The notes under the pieces were generated by a model. The model was not told where the DNA came from and ran no database searches. It saw nothing but the letters and a program-made list of their open reading frames with translations. From contig NZ_JAIMJA010000018.1 in assembly GCF_021295315.1 (NCBI RefSeq), positions 1-64,000 on the forward strand: 64,000 nucleotides of DNA. Reading direction: 5' to 3'. The DNA is from Motilimonas cestriensis. Its GTDB lineage: Bacteria; Pseudomonadota; Gammaproteobacteria; Enterobacterales; CBDFNC01. Shown here piece by piece: positions 33,465-42,795 of the stretch. Made by a program: the position numbers and the translations under genes. Each line of letters opens with the position of its first letter. Position 1 is the stretch's first letter.

Positions 33465-33658
33465 TCTGTTTTAGTAAATTGGTTATTACTGGTCTGGTAA
33501 AACCAACCATGGTTGTTCAAACGCAGCTCAAGCTGCGTTTTATCCATTTCATAACGTTGGCAAAAGTCTTCTAATTGATCACCTTCATCACGTAACTTCA
33601 TATTAACAATGCTGAGTAGCATATTAACGTCCATGGTTAAGTAGCGACTAAAATTCAT
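33461..33658 (-). CDS. DUF4250 domain protein
   Basis: 65 residues from ATG 33658, which follows GGAGAGG; a TTG in frame at 33670 lies before that site. The core MLLSIVNMKLRDEGDQLEDFCQRYEMDKTQLELRL followed by a short GWFYQTSNNQF strand matches the small DUF4250 family. It looks like a helix-turn-helix-sized domain, but no function is known. It is convergent with trxC. Confidence 0.8.
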   Translation of the reverse strand: MNFSRYLTMDVNMLLSIVNMKLRDEGDQLEDFCQRYEMDKTQLELRLNNHGWFYQTSNNQFTKTD

Positions 33659-33723
33659 AAACCTCTCCAAAGGGGCAATGCAAAACTACATTATCAGCTT
33701 TCATCATACTGCCCGTAAAGTGG

Positions 33724-34140
33724 TTAATCATCGCTAAGTGATTGCATTTTTTGACACTGCTGACGCATATATAGACTGGCGCCAGTTAATAACAGAATGA
33801 GCGTGAATATAGCAGATAGGTGCATATTGTATGCAGGCTCCGGTAAGCCAAAACCCGCATTTAATATCAAGGGGGGATTTACCTGAGTGTGTCGAGCAGT
33901 TGTTGCTGAAGTATTTTTATACCCTGTCTCGTTTGCAGTAAGGGCCGCTCCCACCGTACTGGCCATTGCCCAACCAGAGTGAGATAAAGCTAAATTTAGC
34001 TGTTCCTCTAGGTTGTTAGCCACCTCTAGTGGCTCAGAAAAAGTCGCCGCTTTTAATGGTTGCAACAAATTCGTTAAAAATAACAACAGTAAGGTAATGA
34101 GCACGCTGTTTAGTATTGTTTTGCCTAATTGATATTTCAT
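33724..34140 (-). CDS. Small exported protein with a C-terminal membrane anchor
   Basis: 138 residues from the ATG at 34140. An N-terminal hydrophobic segment (TILNSVLITLLLLFLTNLL) ending near KAATFS looks like a signal peptide. A polar, threonine-rich middle follows, then LPEPAYNMHLSAIFTLILLLTGASLYMRQQ. The final part, a Pro-Glu-Pro triplet, a membrane helix and a basic end, recalls PEP-CTERM sorting tails, but no exosortase gene is in the window and the spacing is loose. Family unknown. Confidence 0.5.
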   Translation of the reverse strand: MKYQLGKTILNSVLITLLLLFLTNLLQPLKAATFSEPLEVANNLEEQLNLALSHSGWAMASTVGAALTANETGYKNTSATTARHTQVNPPLILNAGFGLPEPAYNMHLSAIFTLILLLTGASLYMRQQCQKMQSLSDD

Positions 34141-34387
34141 AGTTTCCTTCCTCATTGACGGTGAATGAGAACATTACAGCAATGAAAAAGGGTTATTAGA
34201 TGGTTAAACTGAGGCAAATTAGAGTGCAATTATGGCAAATCATGTCGCATATTCTGCCCAATTGTGAAAAGTTACTTATTATTAGTGCATAAGTATTGAT
34301 ATTGCGGCACGCTCAGATTGCATTAAGGACCCCTTTTACTTATTATTCTGAGCAGAAATTAGGAAGTAGCACTAGCTAAGGAAAATA

Positions 34388-35494
34388 ATGAAAAACTATA
34401 AAATTGCATTACTTGCAGGTGACGGTATCGGCCCAGAAGTAATGAAGGAAGCGGTAAAGGTACTTAAGTTAGTAGAACAACGTAATAAAGACGTTTCTTT
34501 TGAACTAAACGATGTACTATTTGGTGCAGCGGCCTATTTTGCAACCGGTAAATCATTCCCTGAAGAAACCATTAAGGCCTGTGATGAAGCGGATGCCATC
34601 TTAAAAGGCACCATTGGCTTAAGCCATGAAGAGTCGAAGAAGATCCCAGTTGATGAGCAACCAGAGCGCGGTGCATTACTGCCACTACGTCGCCGTTACA
34701 ACACCTACGCGAACTTCCGTCCAGTGTATTTACCAAAAGCCCTTTCTCACTTCTCGCCGCTTAAGCAAGAAGTGATTGGCGAAGGTATTGACATTATGAT
34801 CATCCGCGAGCTGGTGGGTGGCTTGTACTTTGGTCACAAAGAAGTCGGCGTTAACGAAGACGGCAAACGTTATGTACGCGAAGTACTGGAATACGATGAA
34901 GACCAAATCCGTCAAATCATCGTAGTTGGCTTTGAAGTTGCGCAAAAACGTAAGAAAGTATTGCACAACATTCACAAATCAAACGTGCTTAAATCATCTG
35001 TTCTTTGGAACGAAATTGTCGATGAAGTTGCAGTTGACTTCCCTGACGTTGAAGTGAAAAACATCTTAGTGGATGCTGCCGCCACTTACCTATGCCTAAA
35101 CCCAGCACAATTTGATGTGATGGTAATGGAAAACATGTTTGGTGACATTCTAAGTGACCAAGGGGGCGGTATTCTTGGCTCTCTTGGCCTAATGCCTTCA
35201 GCATGTAAAGGTCCTGAAAAATCTTACTACGAGCCTTCTCACGGCAGCGCGCCAGACATCGCAGGCAAAGGCATCGCCAACCCTTACTCTATGATAGGCT
35301 CAGTGGCATTAATGCTAGAAATGAGCTTTGGTATGGAGCAAGAAGCGAAAAACCTTTGGGCAGCAATGCAAAGCGTTTTTGCTGCAGGCTTCTCAACGCC
35401 TGATCTGTCAAAAGACAGTGAAGCGACCTTAATCAGCACTGAGAAGTTCGGTGATATGGTATGTGCCGCATTAGCTGAAATGCCAGTGGCATAA
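34388..35494 (+). CDS. Isocitrate/isopropylmalate dehydrogenase family protein, LeuB-like
   Basis: 368 residues. Beta-decarboxylating dehydrogenase with GDGIGPEVMKEAVKVLK, RRRYNTYANFRPV (substrate arginines), IMIIRELVGGLYFG, HKSNVLKSS (the catalytic lysine region) and FGDILSDQGGGILGSLGLMPSA (metal aspartates). It most resembles 3-isopropylmalate dehydrogenase, NAD-dependent, in leucine synthesis. It stands alone without leuA, leuC or leuD, so a different hydroxyacid such as methylmalate or a tartrate-like substrate is possible. Own promoter and terminator. Confidence 0.8.
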   Translation: MKNYKIALLAGDGIGPEVMKEAVKVLKLVEQRNKDVSFELNDVLFGAAAYFATGKSFPEETIKACDEADAILKGTIGLSHEESKKIPVDEQPERGALLPLRRRYNTYANFRPVYLPKALSHFSPLKQEVIGEGIDIMIIRELVGGLYFGHKEVGVNEDGKRYVREVLEYDEDQIRQIIVVGFEVAQKRKKVLHNIHKSNVLKSSVLWNEIVDEVAVDFPDVEVKNILVDAAATYLCLNPAQFDVMVMENMFGDILSDQGGGILGSLGLMPSACKGPEKSYYEPSHGSAPDIAGKGIANPYSMIGSVALMLEMSFGMEQEAKNLWAAMQSVFAAGFSTPDLSKDSEATLISTEKFGDMVCAALAEMPVA

Positions 35495-35515
35495 TTTTGC
35501 TTAATTAGTATTCTA

Positions 35516-35541
35516 AAGCGCACCTTCGGGTGCGTTTTTTC
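35516..35541 (+). terminator. Terminator with UUCG tetraloop
   Basis: CGCACC (35519-35524), loop TTCG, GGTGCG (35529-35534) and six T. Confidence 0.92.
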
Positions 35542-35718
35542 TTTATATTAACATTAACCTTTATTAATAATTGACAAACAGCCGCTTACTTTCTACCTTG
35601 TGCAATATAAAAACTAAGCGTTTAGTAAAGCGCTACAAAACCGCACAAACATAATAATATTTTCAGCTCTCCAGCCTCTTGGTACTTAGCCAACTTTATA
35701 TATTTTTGGAGTTATACA

Positions 35719-37347
35719 GTGAAACCTTTCTTAGCCGCGTTTGCGTCGATATTACTGACCCCAGTGGTGAGTGCGAGCCCGCAACACAGTTTTCCCAGTG
35801 AATGGAAAATGCAAACCGATGCATCAACCGTCTCTTTACGTGGGGAGAACTATCAAAAATTGATGCATTATGATACTTGGCTAGACAATCGTCATTTTGA
35901 AGCAGCCAAGCAGCAAATCACCATGGCCGGTGAATCGCGTGTTGATCAACAACTCACGCACAACTGGCAGCAGCTGCAGCAAGTTAACTTTTCTTTAGCC
36001 AGCGCAGAGAACCGCCAGCTGTTTGCTAATGCCTTGCTTTATGTATATCGCTACAAAGAATCGATGAAACAAGTTGGTGTCGACTGGTTCTTTCAACCTG
36101 ACTCCAAGAAAAAGCAAAAAGTCACTTTGTTGGAGGATAGCGACCAAGCGAAGGCTCTTAATCAGGCGCTAAAGTTGAATCAATTAGCGACTTTTATTGA
36201 ACAACAGCAATCCCATTTTGATCAATTCCAGCAAATGGCGGCGGTAAAAGATCACTTCAATACACTAGCCGATGTTAGCTGGCCCATGGTTACCGAGCCA
36301 GTGCGAGTAGTAAGAGATAACGATCCACTGCAAAGTGCTGAGCAAATTATTGATATTCTTACCCTACTCGGTGATATTTCAGCCGAACAGGCACAACAAC
36401 TAAAAGATTTACATTTAACTTATTTGTCTGCTGAACTGCAAGAGCATATCCGAGTGTTTCAGCGCCGTCATGGCTTATTTGTCGATGGCATAATAGGGCC
36501 AAAAACTTTAGCTTGGCTAAATGCTTCAATCGAAAAGCGTCAACAATTGTTAGCGCTCAATATGCTTCGCTTATCGTTATGGCCTGAAGACAAAAAAGGC
36601 ATCGTGGTGGTAAACGTACCCGCCTTTGAAATGGATGTATGGGTCGATGAAAAGCGCGTGTTTGAAACGCGTGTTATTGTTGGCCGCCCTAGTCGCCAAA
36701 CGCCAATCTTTATAACCCGACTCGACTCTATTGTGTTTAATCCAGGCTGGAACATTCCAGTGACGATAATGCAAGAAGACATCATTCCTAAAGCCAAGCG
36801 TGATGAAAATTACTTACCCAGTAAAGGCTACCAGGTATTGCAAAATTGGAGTGCCGACTCGCCAGTGATCCCGCCACAAGAAATCGATTGGCAAGCGGTT
36901 AATCCAAAACACTTCCCGTATCGGATGCGTCAACCGCCGGGTAACAGTAATGCTTTAGGTCGATATAAATTTAATACCCCTAATGACATGGCGATTTACT
37001 TACACGACACCCCGGGTAAATCGCTTTTCAATAGAGAAAACCGTTCTCTCAGTTCTGGCTGTGTCAGGGTTGAGCACGCAGGTAAGTTTGCAGAAAAATT
37101 GCTGACATTGTCGAAGAAAAATCCAAAAGACTTTGAGTATCTGCAAAAAAATGAAGGCGAAATTAAAACCAAAGCTATTTCATTACGCTTAAAACTGCCT
37201 GTTCATATGATTTACCAAACAGCGTGGGTCGACGAAACCGGTAATGTGAATTTCAGAAGTGATATTTATGATTTCGATCAGCCAGTTATCGAAACAGATA
37301 TTCGCCAAACGGTTCGCAATTCGCAAAAGACGGTCGCAAATTTATAA
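35719..37347 (+). CDS. L,D-transpeptidase of the LdtD/YcbB type
   Basis: 542 residues. Signal peptide (LAAFASILLTPVVSA), a helical region, a peptidoglycan-binding domain (LQEHIRVFQRRHGLFVDGIIGPKTLAWLN, about 240-272) and a YkuD domain (about 290-470). The catalytic block is YLHDTPGKSLFNRENRSLSSGCVRVEH, with the nucleophile Cys near residue 447. It makes 3-3 meso-diaminopimelate crosslinks in the cell wall. Followed by mepK, as ycbB and ycbK are neighbours in E. coli. Confidence 0.9.
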   Translation: MKPFLAAFASILLTPVVSASPQHSFPSEWKMQTDASTVSLRGENYQKLMHYDTWLDNRHFEAAKQQITMAGESRVDQQLTHNWQQLQQVNFSLASAENRQLFANALLYVYRYKESMKQVGVDWFFQPDSKKKQKVTLLEDSDQAKALNQALKLNQLATFIEQQQSHFDQFQQMAAVKDHFNTLADVSWPMVTEPVRVVRDNDPLQSAEQIIDILTLLGDISAEQAQQLKDLHLTYLSAELQEHIRVFQRRHGLFVDGIIGPKTLAWLNASIEKRQQLLALNMLRLSLWPEDKKGIVVVNVPAFEMDVWVDEKRVFETRVIVGRPSRQTPIFITRLDSIVFNPGWNIPVTIMQEDIIPKAKRDENYLPSKGYQVLQNWSADSPVIPPQEIDWQAVNPKHFPYRMRQPPGNSNALGRYKFNTPNDMAIYLHDTPGKSLFNRENRSLSSGCVRVEHAGKFAEKLLTLSKKNPKDFEYLQKNEGEIKTKAISLRLKLPVHMIYQTAWVDETGNVNFRSDIYDFDQPVIETDIRQTVRNSQKTVANL

Positions 37348-37380
37348 TAATTTGACGGTGCAACCCTCACAAAATACCCC

Positions 37381-37415
37381 AAAGGGTCAAACATTGATTT
37401 GACCCTTTTTTGTAC
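37381..37415 (+). terminator. Terminator after the L,D-transpeptidase gene
   Basis: AAAGGGTCAA (37381-37390) pairs with TTGACCCTTT (37399-37408), followed by a T run. Confidence 0.88.
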
Positions 37416-37554
37416 AACCGTTATGGTGACCGGGCTTGGAACGCCTCATACTTTTCTAATACGGATATAATCCTTCTGTAAAGTTTGTTGCTAAATATTG
37501 GCAACATAATTGCTTTCCACGTTTTACCCATTCCATAACAGTTGAGTAGTATTT

Positions 37555-38100
37555 ATGGCTTCGATAAATCGTAGACAATTTTTAGCATTAGGCGGCCTAA
37601 CTGCTGCTTCAACCTTATTACCTAATCTTGCTTACGCAAGTAAAACCGTTACGCCAAGTAACCGTATCTTGACCCTTTCAAGTGTTCATACTGGTGAGTC
37701 TGCTCGCTGTGAATACTTCAACGGCTCACAATATGTTCGCGAAGGGCTACTAGAACTCAATCACATTTGTCGAGACTTTAGACAAGACCAAGCCACCATG
37801 ATGGACGCAAGGTTATACGACAAGCTCAACGCAATTCGTCTTAAGCTTAATGTAAATGATGCGCCCATTAAAATTATTAGTGGTTATCGCTCACCTGCAA
37901 CTAACAAAATGTTGCGCAGCAAATCAAGCAAGGTAGCGAAGAAAAGTTTTCACATGACAGGCCAAGCAATTGACTTCTTTATTGAAGGTGTACCAATGAA
38001 AGATGTACATAAAGCGGCCATGTCATTGCGCTCTGGTGGGGTCGGCCGCTACCGCGACTTTATTCACATTGACACTGGCCCAACTCGTGCTTGGGGTTAG
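37555..38100 (+). CDS. mepK: MepK/YcbK family murein endopeptidase, Tat-exported
   Basis: 181 residues. A twin-arginine signal (INRRQFLALGG) precedes a hydrophobic stretch and cleavage near AYASK. The M15-like zinc site is visible in ISGYRSPATNKML, SFHMTGQAIDFFIEG and DFIHIDTGPTRAWG. MepK cleaves both 3-3 and 4-3 crosslinks and works opposite L,D-transpeptidases, which fits its place behind the YcbB-type gene. A terminator separates them, so it may have its own promoter. Confidence 0.9.
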   Translation: MASINRRQFLALGGLTAASTLLPNLAYASKTVTPSNRILTLSSVHTGESARCEYFNGSQYVREGLLELNHICRDFRQDQATMMDARLYDKLNAIRLKLNVNDAPIKIISGYRSPATNKMLRSKSSKVAKKSFHMTGQAIDFFIEGVPMKDVHKAAMSLRSGGVGRYRDFIHIDTGPTRAWG

Positions 38101-38127
38101 TATTAAACCATAAACAGCGACAAAGCG

Positions 38128-38150
38128 CTTAGCCAAGCTGATTGGCTAAG
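38128..38150. terminator. Hairpin between convergent mepK and TerB-like genes
   Basis: CTTAGCCAA (38128-38136) pairs with TTGGCTAAG (38142-38150) around GCTGA. No long T-run, but it lies exactly between two convergent gene ends. Confidence 0.6.
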
Positions 38151-38168
38151 CCTTATCGCTAACTATTA

Positions 38169-38621
38169 CTACTTGGATTTGCTCTGTGATTCAGCGCTGA
38201 GTTTAGTTTGAATAAAATCACTGTGTTTTAGATACAGCAAATCCGCAATTTTGCGAATAATATAGTCTTCAAACGGGTCAAGCTGATTATCAGCATACGC
38301 CACTAGCCACATACCTTTGACGAAACGTACGCGCTGCTCGTAATTTAGCTGATCTTTTAATACCGAAGTAAAGGTTTGCATCGACACCGACTTATCTTGC
38401 TGTAGCTGCGCTTTAAGTAACAAAGTTTTTGCTTCTTCTTCATTTAAATCAAAGCCTTTCATCAGCATGTACTCAATCTTTTGTTGCTCTGCAACGGACA
38501 TTTCACTGTCGGCTTGTCCTACCTCAGTCAACAAAACAGCCACCGCGAGTTCAATATCAATCACCTCGGTTTTTTCTTCTACTTTTAAATCAGCAAAAAA
38601 GCTTTTTAATGCAGCAATCAT
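38169..38621 (-). CDS. TerB-like (tellurite resistance fold) protein
   Basis: 150 residues from ATG 38621 (AGGAATATT upstream). An all-helical TerB/DjlA-N-type domain with AVAVLLTEVGQADSEMSVAEQQKIEYML and a later VKGMWLVAYADNQLDPFEDYIIRKIADLL. The acidic D-x-E and D-x-D positions in these paired helices are the presumed metal site of the fold. Function in gammaproteobacteria is unknown. Single gene. Confidence 0.78.
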   Translation of the reverse strand: MIAALKSFFADLKVEEKTEVIDIELAVAVLLTEVGQADSEMSVAEQQKIEYMLMKGFDLNEEEAKTLLLKAQLQQDKSVSMQTFTSVLKDQLNYEQRVRFVKGMWLVAYADNQLDPFEDYIIRKIADLLYLKHSDFIQTKLSAESQSKSK

Positions 38622-38801
38622 AATATTCCTATTTTTAACAAGGCAATGCTGGCTGTTCATCCAACCTGTTCCAGCGCGATCATCGCGCTACCAAAACCCC
38701 AAACTAACAATAAACCAATAACAAACCGCCTATCTAGCGCAAGTCGACTATAATTGGTTTTGACTAAACGCTTGTTTTATTTAACTACAAGGACACTTCC
38801 T

Positions 38802-39665
38802 ATGTGGTCAGACATCTGTAAAAACATCAGCAGCACACTCAACCGAGAATTTGTACCCATAGAAAAAAAACCACTGCTAAACGGTAACATTTCCCACACC
38901 TATCGATTAAGCAGTGCTAATGAGCAGTTTTTTGTCAAAATAGACGAGCTCGATAAACTCGAACTGTTTGCTTGTCAGGCCGACAATCTAAACCAAATCA
39001 GCCAAAGCCAATCAATACAATGTCCAAAAGTGATTTGTTATGGCACCACTAGAGCCTTTAGCTATTTGGTACTCGAATACTTTAACTTTTCCTACGCTAA
39101 GGATCAAAGCTGGCATGCCACGGGTGAGCAAGTAGCGCGGCTGCATCAATTCGGTGAACAAAAAATGTTCGGTTGGGACACCGACAACTACATCAGTGCC
39201 TTAGTACAACCTAATCGCTGGGCTAAGCGTTGGTCTACTTTTTTCTCAGAGCAGCGTATTGGTTGGCAATTAGAGCTTGCCCTAGAAAATGGCATGGCTT
39301 TTGGTCATATCGACTCAGTGGTAGAGCAAGCACATCAAGTATTAATCCATCATAAACCTACCCCTAGCTTACTTCATGGTAACTTGTGGCTGGGTAACAT
39401 CGGCTTCCATCTAGGTGAACCAATCGTCTTTGGCACCGCAAGCTATTGGGGAGACCGCGAAGCTGAAATCGCCAGAAGCCGATTACTGAACGCATTTCCT
39501 GAGCCATTTTATCAGGGTTATCAACAAGTATGGCCGCTGGCCCATGACTATACAGATCGAGAACTGATCTATCAGTTATACTATCTATTAACCTTATGTA
39601 ATCAGGATGGCAGCGACCATCAACTAAAAACTGAAATGTTGGTTAAACGTATTATGTTGCTCTAA
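38802..39665 (+). CDS. Fructosamine-3-kinase family protein, probable pseudokinase
   Basis: 287 residues from ATG 38802. The overall match to the YniA/FN3K family is clear: LNGNISHTYRLSSANEQFFVKID (ATP lysine), FSYLVLEYF, TDNYISALVQPN and YWGDREAEIA. However, the catalytic loop HGD-L-W-x-x-N reads HGNLWLGN, and the metal-binding Asp normally in IFDPA reads VFGTA. Both aspartates needed for phosphotransfer are therefore absent. Either the protein binds ligand without kinase activity or it is decaying. The ribosome site and reading frame are intact, and a CPXCG protein follows 26 bp later. Confidence 0.8.
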   Translation: MWSDICKNISSTLNREFVPIEKKPLLNGNISHTYRLSSANEQFFVKIDELDKLELFACQADNLNQISQSQSIQCPKVICYGTTRAFSYLVLEYFNFSYAKDQSWHATGEQVARLHQFGEQKMFGWDTDNYISALVQPNRWAKRWSTFFSEQRIGWQLELALENGMAFGHIDSVVEQAHQVLIHHKPTPSLLHGNLWLGNIGFHLGEPIVFGTASYWGDREAEIARSRLLNAFPEPFYQGYQQVWPLAHDYTDRELIYQLYYLLTLCNQDGSDHQLKTEMLVKRIMLL

Positions 39666-39691
39666 CCAACTATACGACTTAGAGGTGTAGC

Positions 39692-39886
39692 ATGATCAAC
39701 TTTTATGAAGCATCAATTACCTGCCCTATTTGTGGCAATAACACCGACGTATCTCTCGACGCCAGTAACGGGGATCAAGACTTTTACGAAGATTGCCGTC
39801 AATGTTGTCACCCCATTCATATTCATTTACACACCAACGAGCTGACAAATAGACTAGAAGTAATCGTTAATTCAGATGATGATTAG
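39692..39886 (+). CDS. CPXCG-motif cysteine-rich small protein
   Basis: 64 residues. A CPICGNNTDVSLDAS pair and a CRQCCHPIHI pair form a probable zinc ribbon (Cys-x2-Cys twice). It matches the small CPXCG family of unknown role, often found near housekeeping genes. GAGGTG lies just before the start. Probably cotranscribed with the kinase-like gene. Confidence 0.85.
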   Translation: MINFYEASITCPICGNNTDVSLDASNGDQDFYEDCRQCCHPIHIHLHTNELTNRLEVIVNSDDD

Positions 39887-40104
39887 TTCTTCAGGCTGAT
39901 ATCTTTGACATAAACCAACATTAAAACAGAATTTATATTCATTTTTATGTTTTCCATACCTTGCTAGTTGAATTCTCAACGCATTACATTTATTGTGCCC
40001 GGCCTGCTCACCAGCCCTACTTATATTTATTATTTTGATATATAGCAGAATGGTCAGCTCAATAACTCTAATAATATAAAATTATTAACTGTTCGAGGTT
40101 TCCT

Positions 40105-41526
40105 TTGCAAAAACAACTAGGCATTGCATCATTAGTCGCTTTAGTCATTAGCACTATGATAGGGGCTGGTATTTTCAGCTTGCCACAAAATATTGCGGCT
40201 GGCGCTTCCGCCGGTGCGGTTAGCATCGCTTGGTTGATTACAGGCGTGGGCATGACAGGCTTGGTGCTAGTGTTCCATTTTTTGGCCAAAGTAAAACCTG
40301 AGCTGCAAGGCGGGATTTTTGACTATGCCAAAGCTGGATTTGGCGATTTTATGGGCTTTAACTCCGCTTGGGGTTATTGGATCTGTAACTTATTGGCTAA
40401 CGTATCTTATGCTGTGGTGTTTTTCGGCGCGCTAAGTATTTTCACCGACACCACCGATTGGGTATTGTTCGGCGATGGCAACACCGTTGCTGCCATTATT
40501 GGCGCGTCTATCTTAGTCTGGACCATGCATTTTTTAGTTCTTCGCGGTGTGCAAGTCGCTGCGGCAGTCAACATCGTTGCCACTATTGCTAAATTACTAC
40601 CGATTATCGTATTTATTGTCGCGGTGATCTTAGCCTTTCAATATGAAAAGTTTAGCTTCGATTTTTGGGGAGACGCCAGCCCAGCGTTAGGCAGTGTAAT
40701 GGATCAAGTTAAAGCGTCGATGATGGTGACGTTATGGGTATTTATTGGTATTGAAGGCGCGGTGATCGTATCTGGCCGTGCCAAAAAACGCAGTGACGTA
40801 GGTAAAGCCACGATCATTGCACTGATCTGCGCCCTCACCCTATACATTATGGTAACGCTATTTACCTTTGGTGTTATGACACAACCTGAAATTGCTGCTT
40901 TGCATAATCCATCCATGGGGCAAATTTTGGCGCACATCTTAGGTCCTTGGGGGGCTAAATTTGTCAGTGCTGGTTTAGTGGTTTCAGTATCGGGCGCACT
41001 ACTTAGCTGGACAGTGGTATCGGCTGAAGCGCCATTTGTTGCCGCTAAATCGGGGTTGTTTCCTCGTTGTTTTCGCCGTGAAAACAAAAATGGCTCGGCC
41101 TCATTTTCACTATGGGTATCAACGCTATTAGTACAGTTTTTCTTGATCATGACACTGGTCCAAGAAAGCACTTACCTTGCGTTAGTTTATATTGCTACTT
41201 CTGCGGTACTGCTACCTTACTTATTAGCCGCCGCCTACGCCGTCAAACTGGTCGTCACCCAACAAAAACGTGAGCACAAGGGCAGTTTATTCATAGCCAT
41301 CATTGCCACCGTTTACAGTTGTTGGTTAGTCTATGCCGCAGGCTTAGATTCGCTACTACTTTGCGCACTATTATATGCACCCGGCATCTGGGTATATCGT
41401 AAAGCCAAAAAAGAAGCCGGTGAAAGCTTCTTAACCAGCCACAAAGAAAAAGCCTTCGCGGGTTTACTTATTTTTATGGCGTTAACAGCTTGCTACATGA
41501 TAGCCACTGGCACCATCAATCTATAA
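40105..41526 (+). CDS. APA family amino acid antiporter, arginine/ornithine type
   Basis: 473 residues, about 12 membrane helices. The TTG at 40105 is taken as start because GAGGTTTCC precedes it and the protein opens with QKQLGIASLVALVISTMIGAGIFSLPQNIA, the substrate-binding first helix of APA basic amino-acid antiporters. WVFIGIEGAVIVSGRAKKRSDVGKAT is typical of the ArcD/YdgI branch. It probably exchanges arginine for ornithine or a related amine. It is preceded by 218 bp without a gene and ends before a terminator. No arginine deiminase genes are nearby. Confidence 0.85.
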   Translation: MQKQLGIASLVALVISTMIGAGIFSLPQNIAAGASAGAVSIAWLITGVGMTGLVLVFHFLAKVKPELQGGIFDYAKAGFGDFMGFNSAWGYWICNLLANVSYAVVFFGALSIFTDTTDWVLFGDGNTVAAIIGASILVWTMHFLVLRGVQVAAAVNIVATIAKLLPIIVFIVAVILAFQYEKFSFDFWGDASPALGSVMDQVKASMMVTLWVFIGIEGAVIVSGRAKKRSDVGKATIIALICALTLYIMVTLFTFGVMTQPEIAALHNPSMGQILAHILGPWGAKFVSAGLVVSVSGALLSWTVVSAEAPFVAAKSGLFPRCFRRENKNGSASFSLWVSTLLVQFFLIMTLVQESTYLALVYIATSAVLLPYLLAAAYAVKLVVTQQKREHKGSLFIAIIATVYSCWLVYAAGLDSLLLCALLYAPGIWVYRKAKKEAGESFLTSHKEKAFAGLLIFMALTACYMIATGTINL

Positions 41527-41554
41527 CAGCACAGCCTGTTGACGAAATAATGAC

Positions 41555-41595
41555 AAACTCAGTTTGATGTTAACTTACCAAGCTGAGTTTTTTGT
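41555..41595 (+). terminator. Terminator after the APA antiporter
   Basis: AAACTCAG (41555-41562) pairs with CTGAGTTT (41583-41590), followed by a T run. The loop is 20 bases. Confidence 0.7.
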
Positions 41596-41701
41596 TTAAT
41601 GCCCATCCGCTCAAAAACAACCTAGATAAACACTGTTGTTATCAAACTCCCAATGGTAACCTGCTGCAAAATAAATCAAATTTCCACATTAACAGGCAAA
41701 T

Positions 41702-42490
41702 ATGAGCATTATTGTATACTTGGTTTTGGGGGCCTGCGCAGGACTAATAGCAGGCTTATTTGGTCTGGGCGGCGGTGTTATCATCGTCCCTGTGCTTATT
41801 TTTGCATTCGGATTACTCAAATTTCCTGCCGATGTATTAGTTCACTTAGCCGTTGGTACTTCCCTTGCCACTATCATTATTACCTCAAGCAGCTCAGTAT
41901 TAGCCCATCACAAACGCAGAGCTATTTCTTGGCCTGTGGTTAAGCAAATGAGCATTGGTATTATCATTGGAACTTGGCTAGGCGCGTTTGCCGCTGACTA
42001 TATCTCAGGCCCCGCATTACAAAAACTCATTGGTGTATTTTCGTTATGTGTAGCATTACAAATGGCGCTCAACCTCAAACCGAGCGCCGCACGTAAGCTT
42101 CCCAATAAATGGGGACAAAGTGTTGCAGGCACCATTATTGGTAGCATATCGTCTTTATTTGGCATTGGTGGTGGCTCTCTCTCGGTACCTTTTTTGTCTT
42201 ATTGTAGCGTCGCCATGCCAAATGCCGTGGCTACTTCATCCGCCCTTTCCTTGCCTATCGCCATTTCCGGCACCTTAGGGCACATATACTCTGGCTGGAA
42301 TAGCACGCAATTACCTGAATACAGTCTTGGTTACCTCTATCTACCGGCATGGCTGGGTATTATTTTAACCAGCGCTTTGTTTGCCAAATTAGGGGCTAAG
42401 CTGGCCCATCAACTGCCGCCAATCGTTATGAAACGCTTATTTGCCACCATCTTAACGCTGGTGGCCATTAAGTTTTTATTCTTCAGTTAG
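41702..42490 (+). CDS. TauE/SafE family sulfite/anion exporter
   Basis: 262 residues, about eight membrane helices in two similar halves. The two family repeats are GACAGLIAGLFGLGGGVIIVPVL near the N-terminus and GSISSLFGIGGGSLSVPFLSYC in the middle. Members move sulfite, taurine-derived or other small anions out of the cell; the substrate here is unknown. It is the last backbone gene before ffs. Confidence 0.9.
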   Translation: MSIIVYLVLGACAGLIAGLFGLGGGVIIVPVLIFAFGLLKFPADVLVHLAVGTSLATIIITSSSSVLAHHKRRAISWPVVKQMSIGIIIGTWLGAFAADYISGPALQKLIGVFSLCVALQMALNLKPSAARKLPNKWGQSVAGTIIGSISSLFGIGGGSLSVPFLSYCSVAMPNAVATSSALSLPIAISGTLGHIYSGWNSTQLPEYSLGYLYLPAWLGIILTSALFAKLGAKLAHQLPPIVMKRLFATILTLVAIKFLFFS

Positions 42491-42614
42491 CGGGAAATTT
42501 AATAACAAGCTTGGCGCAACGCATAAAAAGACATCGCCATTAAAAACGAAATGTACAACAAAAAAACAAATTGATTTAAAAACCAGCATTCAAACAAAAA
42601 TGACAGATTAAAGA

Positions 42615-42643
42615 TTGAAATGACCTGTCCGTTAGGTAATAAT
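42615..42643 (+). promoter_or_regulatory. Promoter of ffs
   Basis: TTGAAA (42615-42620) and TAATAAT (42637-42643) are spaced 16 bp. A start near 42650 would leave a leader of about 23 bases before the mature RNA, close to the short 5' leader removed by RNase P from E. coli pre-4.5S RNA. Confidence 0.65.
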
Positions 42644-42672
42644 CCACACCGTTGCGAAAGCAATGAATCAAT

Positions 42673-42780
42673 GGTGACCCTAGGGTCCTCTCGCATTGAT
42701 ACTCCGTGAACTCGGCCAGGACCGGAAGGTAGCAACCGCAGCGGATGACTCAAGTGCCGGGATGTGGCTTTAGGGTTACC
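42673..42780 (+). ncRNA. ffs: 4.5S (signal recognition particle) RNA
   Basis: About 108 bases. The ends pair (GGTGACCCT with AGGGTTACC), and the conserved Ffh-binding apical hairpin is present: CAGGACCGGAAGGTAGCA on one arm with the GGAA tetraloop, and GCGGATGACTCAAGTGCCGG on the other. It forms the SRP with Ffh and targets nascent membrane proteins. There is no obvious terminator of its own downstream; the sequence changes into transposon-end repeats within about 20 bases, which suggests the original 3' flank was displaced by an insertion. Confidence 0.95.
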
Positions 42781-42795
42781 ACCCAACCATATTAG

